Shown here: one piece after another, positions 49,819-59,707 of the stretch | Position numbering within the stretch: position 1 is the first letter of the stretch | How the letters are laid out: every line of letters begins with the position of its first letter | Source of the DNA: an uncultured Clostridia bacterium | GTDB taxonomy: Bacteria; Bacillota; Clostridia; TANB77; CAG-508 | Length of the DNA stretch: 59,707 bases | Direction of reading: 5' to 3' | Assembly (NCBI GenBank): GCA_944389745.1 | Contig: CALXNM010000007.1 | Span: 1 to 59,707, forward strand | Notes under the pieces: model-generated | Seen by the model: the letters and a program-made list of their open reading frames with translations, nothing else | Database searches by the model: none | What the model was told of the DNA's origin: nothing | Made by a program: the position numbers and the translations under genes

Positions 49819-52800
49819 TTAATTGTTTTTCTCTTTTTTGCTATTATTTTTTACAATTACTTTTCTTAAAACAACTAATGCTATTATAGCAACTGCAATT
49901 ATTGCAACAACTATTATTGCTCCATTTGCTTGTGGTTTTGTTTCCTCTTTTGCATCATATCCATATACTCCTTCTAGCCCATTTTCTTTTATCTTTTCTG
50001 TCTCTGATACTGGATTTTCGTCATCTCCATTTAGTATTTCATCTTCACTATACACTTCATATTCTCCTGTATTTCCATTGTATACTGTAATGTAGCTGTT
50101 GCCTGTAGTTATACTTGTGTTAGTATTTGAACTTACATTTTCAGAGCTAGAGTTTCCGCTTGAATTATTTGTATTGTTAGTGCTGATGCTATTATTTGAT
50201 ATCTCTTGCATTGCTTCTTCTACTGGTAATTTAGCAAGTTTTGCTTCTAATTCTTTACTCTTTGCATATTCTTGACCCCTATCTTCATAATCGCTCCATA
50301 TATTAGAGAAACTTCTTGTTAAATAATTAACTAATCCTTCATCTGCTTTTTCGTCGTTTTCATAAACCACATTTCCTGTTACGTAATTAAATACTATTAC
50401 TTTGCCAGTATTGTACAATACCATCATTTCAGGACTTTCTACATCTGTATTTTGTACTATTTGCCTAATATTACTTCTTAAGAAGTTGTCTGGATATTGT
50501 AGCCTTTCTTTTAAGTCTATTAACTCTCCATTTGATGTTAGTATTGTCTGATATTCTTTATCGTTGTAATTATCTATTATGCTGTTGCCTATTTTTATAT
50601 CTATGCTGTTTGATAATGCTGATAACTCACCATTTCTTACATTGTAAATTTGTGATTTTGCGTTGCTATTTACTGTGCTGTAAGTTCCATAAACTTCTAT
50701 GTTGTTTTCTTTGTAGTTGTATGTGTGAAGTGGTTTTGTTGTTTCTTCTAAACTTGTTGTAACCGCTTCTCCAGCATTTCCACTTGTTATTTGTTTTGTT
50801 GCAATATCTAAAATTTGTCCATTTCTATTTAGTGCATAACCACCATATACATTTACATATTCTCCTTGTTGTAATTCTCCATTAATGTATAAGTTTGTAC
50901 CTAATAAGTATGCGTTGTTTGCTCCAACAAGGCTTGCTTCACTTCTTACATCATCTGGATTTATAGTAATTGTTTCTTCATTTGTGCCATTTGTTAGCTT
51001 TATTTCTAATGTGTCTTGATAGTTGTATTTGAATGTATATGTTTTCTTAGATAAATCTACTGTTTCTTTTTCTTCTCCGTTTACGTAGTAAGTAAAGCTT
51101 ACTCCTTTTGGAATATCACTAAAGTCTATGTTTATTTCATCTACCGATGTTGGATACACTTTATAAATTGGTAGTGCTTCTACACTTTGTGTTGATATTC
51201 CATTTTCGTCTGCTATATTGTTTGTATTAGTTCCTACTTCATTAGCATTATTATCAATCTCATCACCGACACTTAATGAATTTATTGATGTGATTTCCGG
51301 GTCAGTTGGCAAGTCTACACCCGCCTGAAATTCTGGCATATATAAATATGAATCTTTTAGTTTCGGATATTTTCCTTCTTGCAATGAATCACAATTCCAA
51401 AAAGTCGTACTTAATCCAATTGTGTTAAAGTAAGTACTTTGTGTATCTAAGTCACTTCTTATCAAATACTGGTCGTCATCTATATTATCATTTGTTGCAT
51501 ATACATAATTTCCGTTTAAAGTGCTATATCTATACACATATGTTCTGGTTAGATAATCGTTTTCATCTGGTCGTCCTCCTATTAAAAGTGAGCCTGTAGA
51601 AGTGTTATTGCTTGTCACATCTGCATCTATGTAGTTGTTATAGTAGTATGACCTATCTCTATATATTTCAGAAGTTATATCGCCAATTAAACCTCCTGCT
51701 TTTGTTGGTGCTGACACCGAACTATCTATCACCATCGTTCTATATATTTGAATAGTATTAACTGTTGGTGTCATATATGTATTATCCATATAGCCAATTA
51801 TTCCACCTGCAGTATTATTCTCCGCTATCACGTCTGCATCTACATATAAATCACGCATAGTTATCCACGATGAGTTTCCAATTAATCCCGCAACATTTGA
51901 GCCTCCATTTACAGTTGTGTAAGAAACTTCTCCTTCACATAAACTGTTTCTGTTGGTACTATTTCCTAATGCTCCACCAACATTTTTTCCGTTACTATTT
52001 ATTGTAAAATTATCTACTTGAAAATGAGTAATGGCGAACCACGTTCCACCCCCAGCTAATCCCCCAATGTATGACGAATTAACTGATGTAGTATTGATCA
52101 CCGTATCAGTAACTGACCAATACTCATTTTCCCCACCATTCATATATCCAGTTATACCTCCGATATTATTTCCTGAACCAGTTATTTCACAATAATTTGT
52201 ATGAAGGAACATTCGAGAATTAGTACGTTCATTTGAGGTAAGTTGACCAAAAATACCACCAACCTCATAACCTCCAGACACATGTGTGTTCTCAACTTCA
52301 AAATAAGTAAAAGTTCCATAACTACCAATACCAATGATTCCAGCTACATAATCTACTCCAGTTACATTAGAATTGTTAAGATATACATTATTTATAACAA
52401 TGTTAGTTCCCTCTTGATTTCCTATTATACCACCTATATAACTACCTGTTCCTGTTACATTTATATTATCTCCGGTTATGTTGATTACTTCTTCATTTAC
52501 ATTAACTAGGCCCATTAAGCCTCCAACACGACTATTTCCATTTACTGTTATATTTTCTAATTCTATATCATTAACACTTCCTGAGGTCATTCCTCCAATT
52601 GTTCCAACATATCCTATTCCTTTTGCATTTACAATTATATCTTTAAATATTAAGTTTTCCATATCTCCATTATTACTTGCTATAACTCCAAAATAGCTAC
52701 CCGAACCTTTTGCATTTGTTAATGTTATATTTTCAAAGCCTATATTTTTTATACTTGTTTTTACATTGTTTATTAATCCTGTGTTTTGTTCATTAAATTC

Positions 52801-55800
52801 TAATTCTATATTTTTTAGTGTATATAAATTGTTCTCTGCTTCTAATCTATTTACATTTATGTTATTTTTTATATTGTTTTTGCCTGTAAAGTCTATATCT
52901 GCCATTAATCTATAGTTCTGATAAGTATCTGCTTCTATGCTTTGCCAATCTTCATATGTGTATATTTCTTTATAGAATTGTACTTGTATCTCATTTTCTA
53001 CTTCTTTTGTTTGTTCTTTTTCATCTTCAGTTTTATATTTTATTCCAGTTAGTTTATAACTATCATAATATCTGTTTGGCGTAGCACGCACCGTTATATT
53101 GGTTATTCCATTTTGAGTTACATTTCTTGTTATGCTTGCGATTGTCATATCTTCTATTTCTATTCCTGTTATTTCTACTTCTGCTGGATTATTTATTCTT
53201 ACTGATACTTCTGCTTCTGTTGTATTTGGCTTTGTTGCTTCTATACTCTCTACTTCAAGTTTTACTGCTCCTTCGCTTGCATTATTATCAATTAATATAT
53301 CTATTTGATTTGGTAACAACTCTGTTCCTTCTGCATTATATAATTTTGGTAATATTCCCTCTGTTTTTCCGTCATAATTGTAGTTATCTCCTAGATTCAA
53401 GTTCAATATTTCTTCTGTGCTAAGTAAAGTTGCTCCTTTCGCTCCCTCACTTTCATATCCATTTAATAATTGTTTTTCATATGCATAGTTATTACTTGAT
53501 GTATCTGAATTGTTTCCTACAATTCTATTTAAACTATTTAAGCCTGATGTTGTATATATATTTCCTACAGTTAAATTGTTTGATATAGTACTCATATCAG
53601 TTCCTGAATATATACCTACTATTCCTCCTACATTATTATTTGTAGTTGATATATTTACTTTTGAATAACAATTTTCCACATTAGCCGACGAAATATTTCC
53701 AACAATTCCTCCTACATTTAGATTGTTTGAGATTATTTTTCCCTCTGCATAGCAATTTTTTATACTTATTGTTCCTGCACTAGAGCCTAATATTCCTCCT
53801 ATTCCTGAACTTACAGCTTTTTCATCTGTTATTTCAATTCCCTGAGCATAAGAATTTTCAATAGAAGTACTATCCACGTAGCCCGCTATTCCTCCTATAT
53901 AGATTGAACTTTGTATTCCCAAATTTTTTAATTGAACATCACTTGCCGAACAATTTTTTATTGAGCTCGCGTAAGCATAATCTATTAGAGCACCTATATT
54001 ATATCCACCCGACTTAGTTATGTTTACATTCGTTGCGTGAACATTAATCACCGTAGACCCATTCTCCGCACGAGCAATTAATCCTCCATAAGTAGTACCT
54101 TCTTGATTAAAATTATTTATAAATATATTTTCAAATGTTCCATATAAATGATTTACAAGAACTGCGCTTCCCGTCAAATTTATGTTTGATAAACTATGTC
54201 CGTTTCCATTTATTATTCCTCTTACATTAGTAATATTTACAGTATTATCTTCGTTTATAAAATCTAAATTATCCATAAGCATATAGTTTTCTGTTGGTGA
54301 GTCATTAATTGCTTTCCAATCGTTTACATTCCATATTTCTTTATATAAATCTACATTTATCACTCTTTCCCCAGGATCATATGGTCTTGTATATGAACTT
54401 CCAAACGCACCTTTTGTAGTAATGCTCTGTACATCATAACTTGATACACATATTACTGGATTTTTTAGTTCTGATATTACAGTACTTTTTCCGTTGCTAT
54501 ACTCTTGTGATAATATTTCTACATCTAGATTTTGAATATCAATATCACTTATTTGCTCTGCTGATGGATTATTTACGCTAAATTGTACTTTTACTCTATC
54601 TGTTCCTTGTTCTAATACTTTTGTTGATAATATATCTGGTAAATCTGCATCTTCTACTTCTGGTAATGCTATATAATCCTGTGTCGGCATTACATCTGGC
54701 ATATTTAGCTGTGGGTAATATCCTTCATTTACCAAATCATCAACTATAAATGCTCCATCACCATTTATTAAGTGATTCTGAAACTCAGCATCCCACAGTG
54801 ATAATGCATTTCCTTTCATTTCTAATTCACTAGTAAATATTTTATCTGCAAAATAGTAATTGTTATATATCTTTTTGGAGTTTTTTTGATATACATTTGG
54901 TCCATAAGTCAAATTAGTATTTTCACCTACACCTACTGAATAAACATTCTGTACTGTTGCATTATTTTGATTAGATACACTTATATTTCCCTTTTGTCTG
55001 CTTGCATCGCTGTAAACATTATCTACGTTCACTAGCGTAAAAATATTCTCAATGACTCCATTCAACATGTTGTGATTTACTATAACTGAAGCTTGTGAGC
55101 TATTTGCTGATTTATTTAATACCTTAATATTCTCACCATAAACATAGCCATTTTTTATAGTCCCATAATTAGCATATCCTATTAAATCCCCTACATCATA
55201 AAAATAATATGGCTTTTTTAAATTTACTACAAAATTCTCTATTACCCCATAATTTCTACCAGTAAACATATGTGCATCATGATTCTCATTAATAGTACTC
55301 TCTAATACATTTATCTGTATATTTCTTATTGTTCCATAATTTAAACTTACAAAACCATTAAAACTTGATGCATTTTTATTATTTATCTTTAAATCAAACA
55401 CTAAGTTCTCTATTACTCCATCTTTACCTATAGCATAAAATTGTTGAGTTCCTCCACTTACATCTCTTATTAATGTATTTCCATAAAAATCTATTCGCCC
55501 ATTAAATTGTAAATTGGTATACCCAAATCGATATAAACTTGAAGACTTTCCAGATAAATCTATATCAGTTAATATTATATAATCTCCATATGGTTGTATC
55601 TTTAAAAAATCATTTTCATTCAATATTCCTTTTAGCTCTTTTGTCCCTTCTGTTATGAATTTTTGAGAATCTAATTCATAATATCTGTCTGCTATTTTCA
55701 CTAATAGCTCTATTTTGTAATTTGCACCTGATTCTATATTATATGTTTTTTGTACATCTTCTACTTTGTTGTCTTCTTCTAATTCTTCATATCTTATTTC

Positions 55801-58800
55801 TTGTATTTTTTCTTCATTTTTATATATTCTTATATAATAGTCGTTTGTTATTATTTCATCTCTCGCATCATTTACTGTTATTTCTACATTTGCATTGTAA
55901 TCATATTTAAATTCTTCATAATCTGTTTTTTTACTACCTAATTCTACTTGTAAATCTTGTATCTCAACCGATGTATTATCATTATTTAACCCAAATCCAA
56001 TATATCCGGTTTTACTTAATGTAACAGTATAACTATACTCTTGCCAATCTGTTTTTAAATTATTTATTGTATAATATGTTTCTCTATTAAGATTGTTAAA
56101 GTCGTCATTACTTTTTTCTATAATTTGAATGATAGCATTGTCTTGCGTTTTTGCTTTAAAACTTATTGTTATTTCTTGTCCTAGATATTTACTTAAATCA
56201 TAATAATTTAGTCTATTATAACTTGATGTTCCTCCTAAAGTAAGTATTTTTGTGTTTTCATTATAGCTTATTCCGTATTTATAAGTAGTGTTAAAACATT
56301 TTTCGTACCAATTCACCTTAGACGATACATCTATCAAGTTCTTTCCTGTTGGTGTTTTCTCTAGACCTATTAAGTCTAGTTTTCCACTAATACCTGTTTC
56401 TGTTACTATCTTTATTTCTGTTAGGATGTAATCTGCTTTATATGCTGCATCTGTGCTTCCTTCGTTGTATTGTGGTGCGTATACTATTATTCTATATTCT
56501 TCGTTTGGTGTTAGGTCTTCGTATGTTTTTCTTTCATAGTCTGCATTTGTTGGCATTTCGCTTAAGTCAACTAATTTATTATCCTTGTCTCTTACTTCTA
56601 TTCTTACTTTATCCACAAGTACTGCTCCATCTGGGTCTTCTATTCTCATGTCTAAATCTATCATTGTTCCTATTACAAATTGATTCCTTATTTGTACTTC
56701 CGCTGGCATTTTTAGTGTTATTACTTGGTCTAAGTTTTGTTTGTCTTCTACTACTTGCTCTACTGAACCTTGCTTTACTGTAGCTATAACATCTATTTTA
56801 TATATTGTATTTGAGTTTAATTGGTCTAATTTTAATTCTACCTCCTCGGCTATTTTTAACTTTTCTGCTTCTTCATCTGTTAATGTTATTCTTTTAATTT
56901 CTGTTTCTTCTGGCTTTTCTTCTTCTTCATATTCTATATTCTTTCCTTGGTCATAAATTACAATTTCTACTTTATTTAAAATAGCTACTAATCTTGCATC
57001 TGTCTGAACTGTATCTATGCTTATACCTAAATTCATTGAATCTTGTGTTACTTCTTTATCATCTATTTTTACTTGCATATAACCTAGTGATGCTAATGGT
57101 CTTGTTACAAAACTTGCTTTTCCTATTTCTGAATTAGTGTGAACTTCTTCTCCATTTTCTATGTCATAGTCTCCATAAATTGTGATTTGGTAATATCCAT
57201 TAGGGTCAAGGTCATTAAATAATAATGTTTCTTTGTCACTGTTTTTGTTTAAATTTCCTTGTTTTACTACATCTCCACCTTGATTTGTTATTTCATATCT
57301 ATAGTTTTCTAGTTTTACATTGTCCTTATTAGTTAGTGAAATTTCTAAGTCCACCTCTGTTACATCTTGTTTAGTTACTCTTATATTAGCACTTGGTGCT
57401 TGTTTCGATGTAATCGTCTCTCCTGTATTATTCTTTTCTTTTAATTCATTTCCGAATCTATCAAATGCTGTTATTTTATATTTTATCTTGCTGTTTGATG
57501 TTAAGTTTTCACTTGTTTGGTATGTTATTTCTTTGCCTGATTTTAATTCATCAATCTGGTCATTTGTTAGTCTGTATGCTGCATCTCCTATTTCTACTTG
57601 TAGTCTTGAAATTCCACGTATTACTTCTTCATTTAAGTCGTTGTTTAGTTTTAAATGTATTAATTCTATTTTGTTTGAGTATATTGTTCCATTTTGGAAA
57701 CTGAAGTCTATTGTTCCTAGTGTATCTATTGATTTCGTTGTTACCTTGCCCGTGTAAAATTCTTCTTCCTGCTCTACTCCGTTCTCATCATTGTAATAGA
57801 ATATTCCTCTTATTTCATATTCTGAGTATGGTTGTAGGTTTGTTATTTCAAGTATTCCTGTTTGTGTTGCTTGTACTCTTCTGTTCAATCTGCCGTTTAA
57901 ACTGATTTCAAAGATTACACCTCTTGTGATCACCCCTGCTCTATCTGTTACAGATAGATTTGTTCTTATTGTATAAACATCTCCTTCGAAATCTGTGCAG
58001 CTTACTGTTGGTTTTTCCCACATTCCTTCTTGCCATTCATCTTCATCGTTGTTATTTTTATTGCCGTCTGTTGTATCTATAGTGTTTTCTTCTGTTGTTT
58101 GTTCTTGTTCTGTTTCTTCTTTTATTGTATTTTCTGCTATTTCATTTGTTTGTGCTTCATTATTTGTGTTATTGTTTTCTTCCGTATTAATTAATCCTAG
58201 TCTTTCTAAAAATGTTTTATATGTAATTGTCTCCCCGTTTACTTCTATCTTAGAGTTGTTATCTATATCATTTATTCTTTTATACTTCATGTACCAATTT
58301 TGTACATCAGAGTCTTCTTCCATTTCATAATATGTAATGTAGTTTTCAGTGAAGTATATGTTGCTATATTCTTTTATTTCATATGTATTTGATGCTGTGG
58401 TAATTTTTATCTTGCCTACATTTGTGAAAATCTCGTCTTCGCTTTTTAAGAATATGTATTTGTTTCCATCTGCTCTTGTTAAATCTGCTCCATTATACAT
58501 TACTCCGTCTGTCATCATAAATTCTGGATAGCCTTCTACTTCTTCATAGTTTACAGTTATTAATTTTGTATTTTTTCCTATGTTTAATAATGAATTACCA
58601 TCATTTATATATATTGGATAATTTATATCTATTTCTTTTTTATCATCTTCTCCAATATAATATGAATTTAATCTTTTATACAATAGGTCATTTTCATGCA
58701 CTTCAATTAAACCTAAGTATGGATTCACATTACTTACATCACTATTCTTTAAATTTTCTACCATTGTTTTTCCTTCTACTGCATATCCACTATATGTAAT

Positions 58801-59034
58801 TATCATTTCTGGTGCATATCTTAGAAATACGTAATATATTATTGCTATTATAATTAGCATTATAATTAAGCCTATCAAAATAAAGGTTGGTAAGTTCTTG
58901 CTATTTATTCTTTTAGTCTTATTTTGATTTACACTTTTATTTAAGTTTTTTCTATCTCTTCTATTCATTTTTTTATTTTTGCTTGCCTCTGTGTTTCCAA
59001 ATTCCGTATTGTTTCTTTCTTGTCTCTTTTTCAC
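49819..59034 (-). CDS. 3071-residue surface protein with beta-helix (GLUG/M26_N-like) repeats and two anchors
   Basis: Starts at a GTG with AAAGGA 10 nt upstream. A basic N-terminus precedes a transmembrane helix at about 48-72; a second lies at about 3035-3060 before a basic tail (NNSKKEKNN), so both ends are anchored. Residues about 350-890 are fibronectin-III-like strands. Residues about 900-1045 (LIDVSSKVNWYEKCFNTTYK onward) resemble a CBM4/9-type carbohydrate-binding jelly roll. Three modules follow at about 1130, 1560 and 2020, each opening like NYRLMADIDFTG of the M26_N domain and the latter two continuing as beta-helix repeats of the GGIxG (GLUG) type, about 18 in all. No HExxH protease motif and no LPxTG are present. 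The C-terminal part is Ser/Asn/Thr-rich. Probably an adhesin or envelope scaffold. Confidence 0.85.
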   Translation of the reverse strand: MKKRQERNNTEFGNTEASKNKKMNRRDRKNLNKSVNQNKTKRINSKNLPTFILIGLIIMLIIIAIIYYVFLRYAPEMIITYSGYAVEGKTMVENLKNSDVSNVNPYLGLIEVHENDLLYKRLNSYYIGEDDKKEIDINYPIYINDGNSLLNIGKNTKLITVNYEEVEGYPEFMMTDGVMYNGADLTRADGNKYIFLKSEDEIFTNVGKIKITTASNTYEIKEYSNIYFTENYITYYEMEEDSDVQNWYMKYKRINDIDNNSKIEVNGETITYKTFLERLGLINTEENNNTNNEAQTNEIAENTIKEETEQEQTTEENTIDTTDGNKNNNDEDEWQEGMWEKPTVSCTDFEGDVYTIRTNLSVTDRAGVITRGVIFEISLNGRLNRRVQATQTGILEITNLQPYSEYEIRGIFYYNDENGVEQEEEFYTGKVTTKSIDTLGTIDFSFQNGTIYSNKIELIHLKLNNDLNEEVIRGISRLQVEIGDAAYRLTNDQIDELKSGKEITYQTSENLTSNSKIKYKITAFDRFGNELKEKNNTGETITSKQAPSANIRVTKQDVTEVDLEISLTNKDNVKLENYRYEITNQGGDVVKQGNLNKNSDKETLLFNDLDPNGYYQITIYGDYDIENGEEVHTNSEIGKASFVTRPLASLGYMQVKIDDKEVTQDSMNLGISIDTVQTDARLVAILNKVEIVIYDQGKNIEYEEEEKPEETEIKRITLTDEEAEKLKIAEEVELKLDQLNSNTIYKIDVIATVKQGSVEQVVEDKQNLDQVITLKMPAEVQIRNQFVIGTMIDLDMRIEDPDGAVLVDKVRIEVRDKDNKLVDLSEMPTNADYERKTYEDLTPNEEYRIIVYAPQYNEGSTDAAYKADYILTEIKIVTETGISGKLDLIGLEKTPTGKNLIDVSSKVNWYEKCFNTTYKYGISYNENTKILTLGGTSSYNRLNYYDLSKYLGQEITISFKAKTQDNAIIQIIEKSNDDFNNLNRETYYTINNLKTDWQEYSYTVTLSKTGYIGFGLNNDNTSVEIQDLQVELGSKKTDYEEFKYDYNANVEITVNDARDEIITNDYYIRIYKNEEKIQEIRYEELEEDNKVEDVQKTYNIESGANYKIELLVKIADRYYELDSQKFITEGTKELKGILNENDFLKIQPYGDYIILTDIDLSGKSSSLYRFGYTNLQFNGRIDFYGNTLIRDVSGGTQQFYAIGKDGVIENLVFDLKINNKNASSFNGFVSLNYGTIRNIQINVLESTINENHDAHMFTGRNYGVIENFVVNLKKPYYFYDVGDLIGYANYGTIKNGYVYGENIKVLNKSANSSQASVIVNHNMLNGVIENIFTLVNVDNVYSDASRQKGNISVSNQNNATVQNVYSVGVGENTNLTYGPNVYQKNSKKIYNNYYFADKIFTSELEMKGNALSLWDAEFQNHLINGDGAFIVDDLVNEGYYPQLNMPDVMPTQDYIALPEVEDADLPDILSTKVLEQGTDRVKVQFSVNNPSAEQISDIDIQNLDVEILSQEYSNGKSTVISELKNPVICVSSYDVQSITTKGAFGSSYTRPYDPGERVINVDLYKEIWNVNDWKAINDSPTENYMLMDNLDFINEDNTVNITNVRGIINGNGHSLSNINLTGSAVLVNHLYGTFENIFINNFNQEGTTYGGLIARAENGSTVINVHATNVNITKSGGYNIGALIDYAYASSIKNCSASDVQLKNLGIQSSIYIGGIAGYVDSTSIENSYAQGIEITDEKAVSSGIGGILGSSAGTISIKNCYAEGKIISNNLNVGGIVGNISSANVENCYSKVNISTTNNNVGGIVGIYSGTDMSTISNNLTVGNIYTTSGLNSLNRIVGNNSDTSSNNYAYEKQLLNGYESEGAKGATLLSTEEILNLNLGDNYNYDGKTEGILPKLYNAEGTELLPNQIDILIDNNASEGAVKLEVESIEATKPNTTEAEVSVRINNPAEVEITGIEIEDMTIASITRNVTQNGITNITVRATPNRYYDSYKLTGIKYKTEDEKEQTKEVENEIQVQFYKEIYTYEDWQSIEADTYQNYRLMADIDFTGKNNIKNNINVNRLEAENNLYTLKNIELEFNEQNTGLINNVKTSIKNIGFENITLTNAKGSGSYFGVIASNNGDMENLIFKDIIVNAKGIGYVGTIGGMTSGSVNDIELENITVNGNSRVGGLMGLVNVNEEVINITGDNINVTGTGSYIGGIIGNQEGTNIVINNVYLNNSNVTGVDYVAGIIGIGSYGTFTYFEVENTHVSGGYEVGGIFGQLTSNERTNSRMFLHTNYCEITGSGNNIGGITGYMNGGENEYWSVTDTVINTTSVNSSYIGGLAGGGTWFAITHFQVDNFTINSNGKNVGGALGNSTNRNSLCEGEVSYTTVNGGSNVAGLIGNSSWITMRDLYVDADVIAENNTAGGIIGYMDNTYMTPTVNTIQIYRTMVIDSSVSAPTKAGGLIGDITSEIYRDRSYYYNNYIDADVTSNNTSTGSLLIGGRPDENDYLTRTYVYRYSTLNGNYVYATNDNIDDDQYLIRSDLDTQSTYFNTIGLSTTFWNCDSLQEGKYPKLKDSYLYMPEFQAGVDLPTDPEITSINSLSVGDEIDNNANEVGTNTNNIADENGISTQSVEALPIYKVYPTSVDEINIDFSDIPKGVSFTYYVNGEEKETVDLSKKTYTFKYNYQDTLEIKLTNGTNEETITINPDDVRSEASLVGANNAYLLGTNLYINGELQQGEYVNVYGGYALNRNGQILDIATKQITSGNAGEAVTTSLEETTKPLHTYNYKENNIEVYGTYSTVNSNAKSQIYNVRNGELSALSNSIDIKIGNSIIDNYNDKEYQTILTSNGELIDLKERLQYPDNFLRSNIRQIVQNTDVESPEMMVLYNTGKVIVFNYVTGNVVYENDEKADEGLVNYLTRSFSNIWSDYEDRGQEYAKSKELEAKLAKLPVEEAMQEISNNSISTNNTNNSSGNSSSENVSSNTNTSITTGNSYITVYNGNTGEYEVYSEDEILNGDDENPVSETEKIKENGLEGVYGYDAKEETKPQANGAIIVVAIIAVAIIALVVLRKVIVKNNSKKEKNN

Positions 59035-59139
59035 TTCACATCTTTCCTTTCGCTTTTGATTATTTTTGCTTATAAAGTTTACTAATCTTTAAACTTATTT
59101 AATGTTTTAATGTTTAAAATTCTCTTTCACACGCAAAAA

Positions 59140-59200
59140 GGATAGGCCATATCACCATAAATGTTTCTTCTACAAACATTTACAGTAATATAATCTATCC
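59140..59200 (-). promoter_or_regulatory. Terminator-like hairpin in the leader of the giant gene
   Basis: Long arms starting GGATAG and ending CTATCC, with inner pairs ATAT-AC / GT-ATAT and AAATGTTT / AAACATTT and a 7-nt loop, are followed on the minus strand by TTTTT. The hairpin ends about 105 nt before the GTG at 59034. It is either the terminator of an upstream transcript or an attenuator for the giant gene. Confidence 0.6.
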
Positions 59201-59284
59201 CTGTAGTTACTTTATTTATGTTTTTAGAAATTTGAGGCATGCTTAATAGAATTCTTCTTGCGAAGAATTTGTTATCTAATAGTG

Positions 59285-59322
<38 letters not shown>

Positions 59323-59588
59323 GAGCCATGCGGCTTTCAAGTTTTATCATTTCTTTCTAGTTTTCCTTTCTTCTTTTTGCGTTTTTCTTACTGTTATCAG
59401 CAGTTTAAGGTCTGTCCCCAAACATGACAATCTTGTCTCAAAAGAGCCTGTCCCTCAAACTGATATTTTCATTATATCATAACTATTCAAAATTGGAATA
59501 CTATTTTTTATTTTTTATATGTTTTTTTATATTTCTTATTTTATAAATTCACGTTCTATTATTCTACAATAATTTCTACATAATAATT

Positions 59589-59707
59589 ATCCACGGGTAG
59601 AACCCGTGGATTTTCATATCGGCCTATAAAGCCTTGTTACAAGCCACCGCTTAAGCGGTATCGTTTGACGGCTTTTCGCCCAATCGCTTGCGTCTTTATT
59701 ACTTACC
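59589..59707 (-). mobile_element. Probable end of an IS200/IS605-type element (runs off right edge)
   Basis: The hairpin ATCCACGGG / CCCGTGGAT at 59589-59611, with a 5-nt loop, resembles the subterminal hairpin at IS200/IS605 right ends as I remember them. Inward of it lie the 14-bp palindrome ACCGCTTAAGCGGT (59646-59659) and the stem GGC-TTTTC-GCC at about 59670-59680, in a stretch of clearly higher GC than its surroundings. This dense structure would fit the 3' part of tnpB and its guide (omega) RNA, with tnpB beyond the window on the minus strand. No transposase sequence is visible, so the call rests on structure alone. Confidence 0.5.

Noticed and set aside
52243..58799. Many Leu/Phe/Ser-rich plus-strand frames within the giant gene
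   Set aside because: All are antisense to a single uninterrupted 3071-codon frame and reflect its AT-rich codon use; none has a ribosome-binding site.
49819..59034. IgA1-protease (M26) function for the giant protein
   Set aside because: Only the N-terminal-type beta-helix modules are present; no HExxH zinc site was found in the translated sequence.

Overview
The window is a very AT-rich stretch of chromosome from an endospore-forming member of the Clostridia (Bacillota). It is probably an uncultured gut-type lineage, but the sequence does not allow a genus call. The main support is a complete spoIIIAA-AH sporulation operon, typical low-GC Shine-Dalgarno sites (AAGGAG types) and clostridial gene families. 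Every gene I can support lies on the minus strand, so transcription runs from high to low coordinates throughout.

Layout from low to high coordinates. 1-5.1 kb: pfk-argS-glmM-metG, metG running off the left edge. 5.2-10.8 kb: the spoIIIA operon, which builds the forespore-mother cell channel. 10.9-13.9 kb: an exported protein of unknown function and a YebC-family gene. 14.0-15.5 kb: remnants of a MacB-like ABC transporter and of a CmpB-like membrane protein. 15.7-22.0 kb: a six-gene cassette (LysR regulator, radical SAM enzyme, CYTH protein, a radical SAM / LeuRS-editing-like / Nudix fusion, a phosphoribosyltransferase-like protein, second CYTH protein) that I cannot match to a known pathway; this is my candidate for an undescribed system. 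22.1-22.7 kb: a guanylate kinase gene of clearly higher GC. 22.9-29.4 kb: a glucosaminidase, a larC remnant, a DUF4173-like membrane protein, an XRE/DUF2975 pair, an aldo/keto reductase remnant, a DUF362 protein and a MerR regulator. 29.5-35.3 kb: a class A penicillin-binding protein, a BclA-like exported protein, a DUF6873-like protein, a small (p)ppGpp synthetase and a HAD hydrolase. 35.4-40.8 kb: an envelope-acylation and stress operon (SGNH hydrolase, DUF4358-like, SigV-like sigma factor, RsiV-like anti-sigma factor, MBOAT acyltransferase, DHHW protein). 41.0-49.6 kb: a frameshifted pentapeptide-repeat gene, a truncated acetyltransferase, an AI-2E-type permease, a Ca2+/cation exchanger, a NatAB-like ABC exporter, an extracytoplasmic flavodoxin, a second ECF sigma/anti-sigma pair and an XRE regulator. 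49.8-59.0 kb: one gene for a 3071-residue surface protein. 59.0-59.7 kb: its leader with a (CT)17 tract, and what looks like an IS200/IS605-type end.

Three themes cross the window. First, several genes are decayed by internal deletions that keep both ends of the gene (ABC transporter, CmpB-like, larC, aldo/keto reductase). Second, a dispersed palindrome with the core GGGG-CTGTCCCC inside TGCCAA/TTGGCA arms sits in at least five intergenic spaces. Third, two promoters carry the same MerR-type operator in a 19-bp spacer. No rRNA, tRNA or CRISPR array was recognised. All family names come from reading the protein sequences; no database search was possible.
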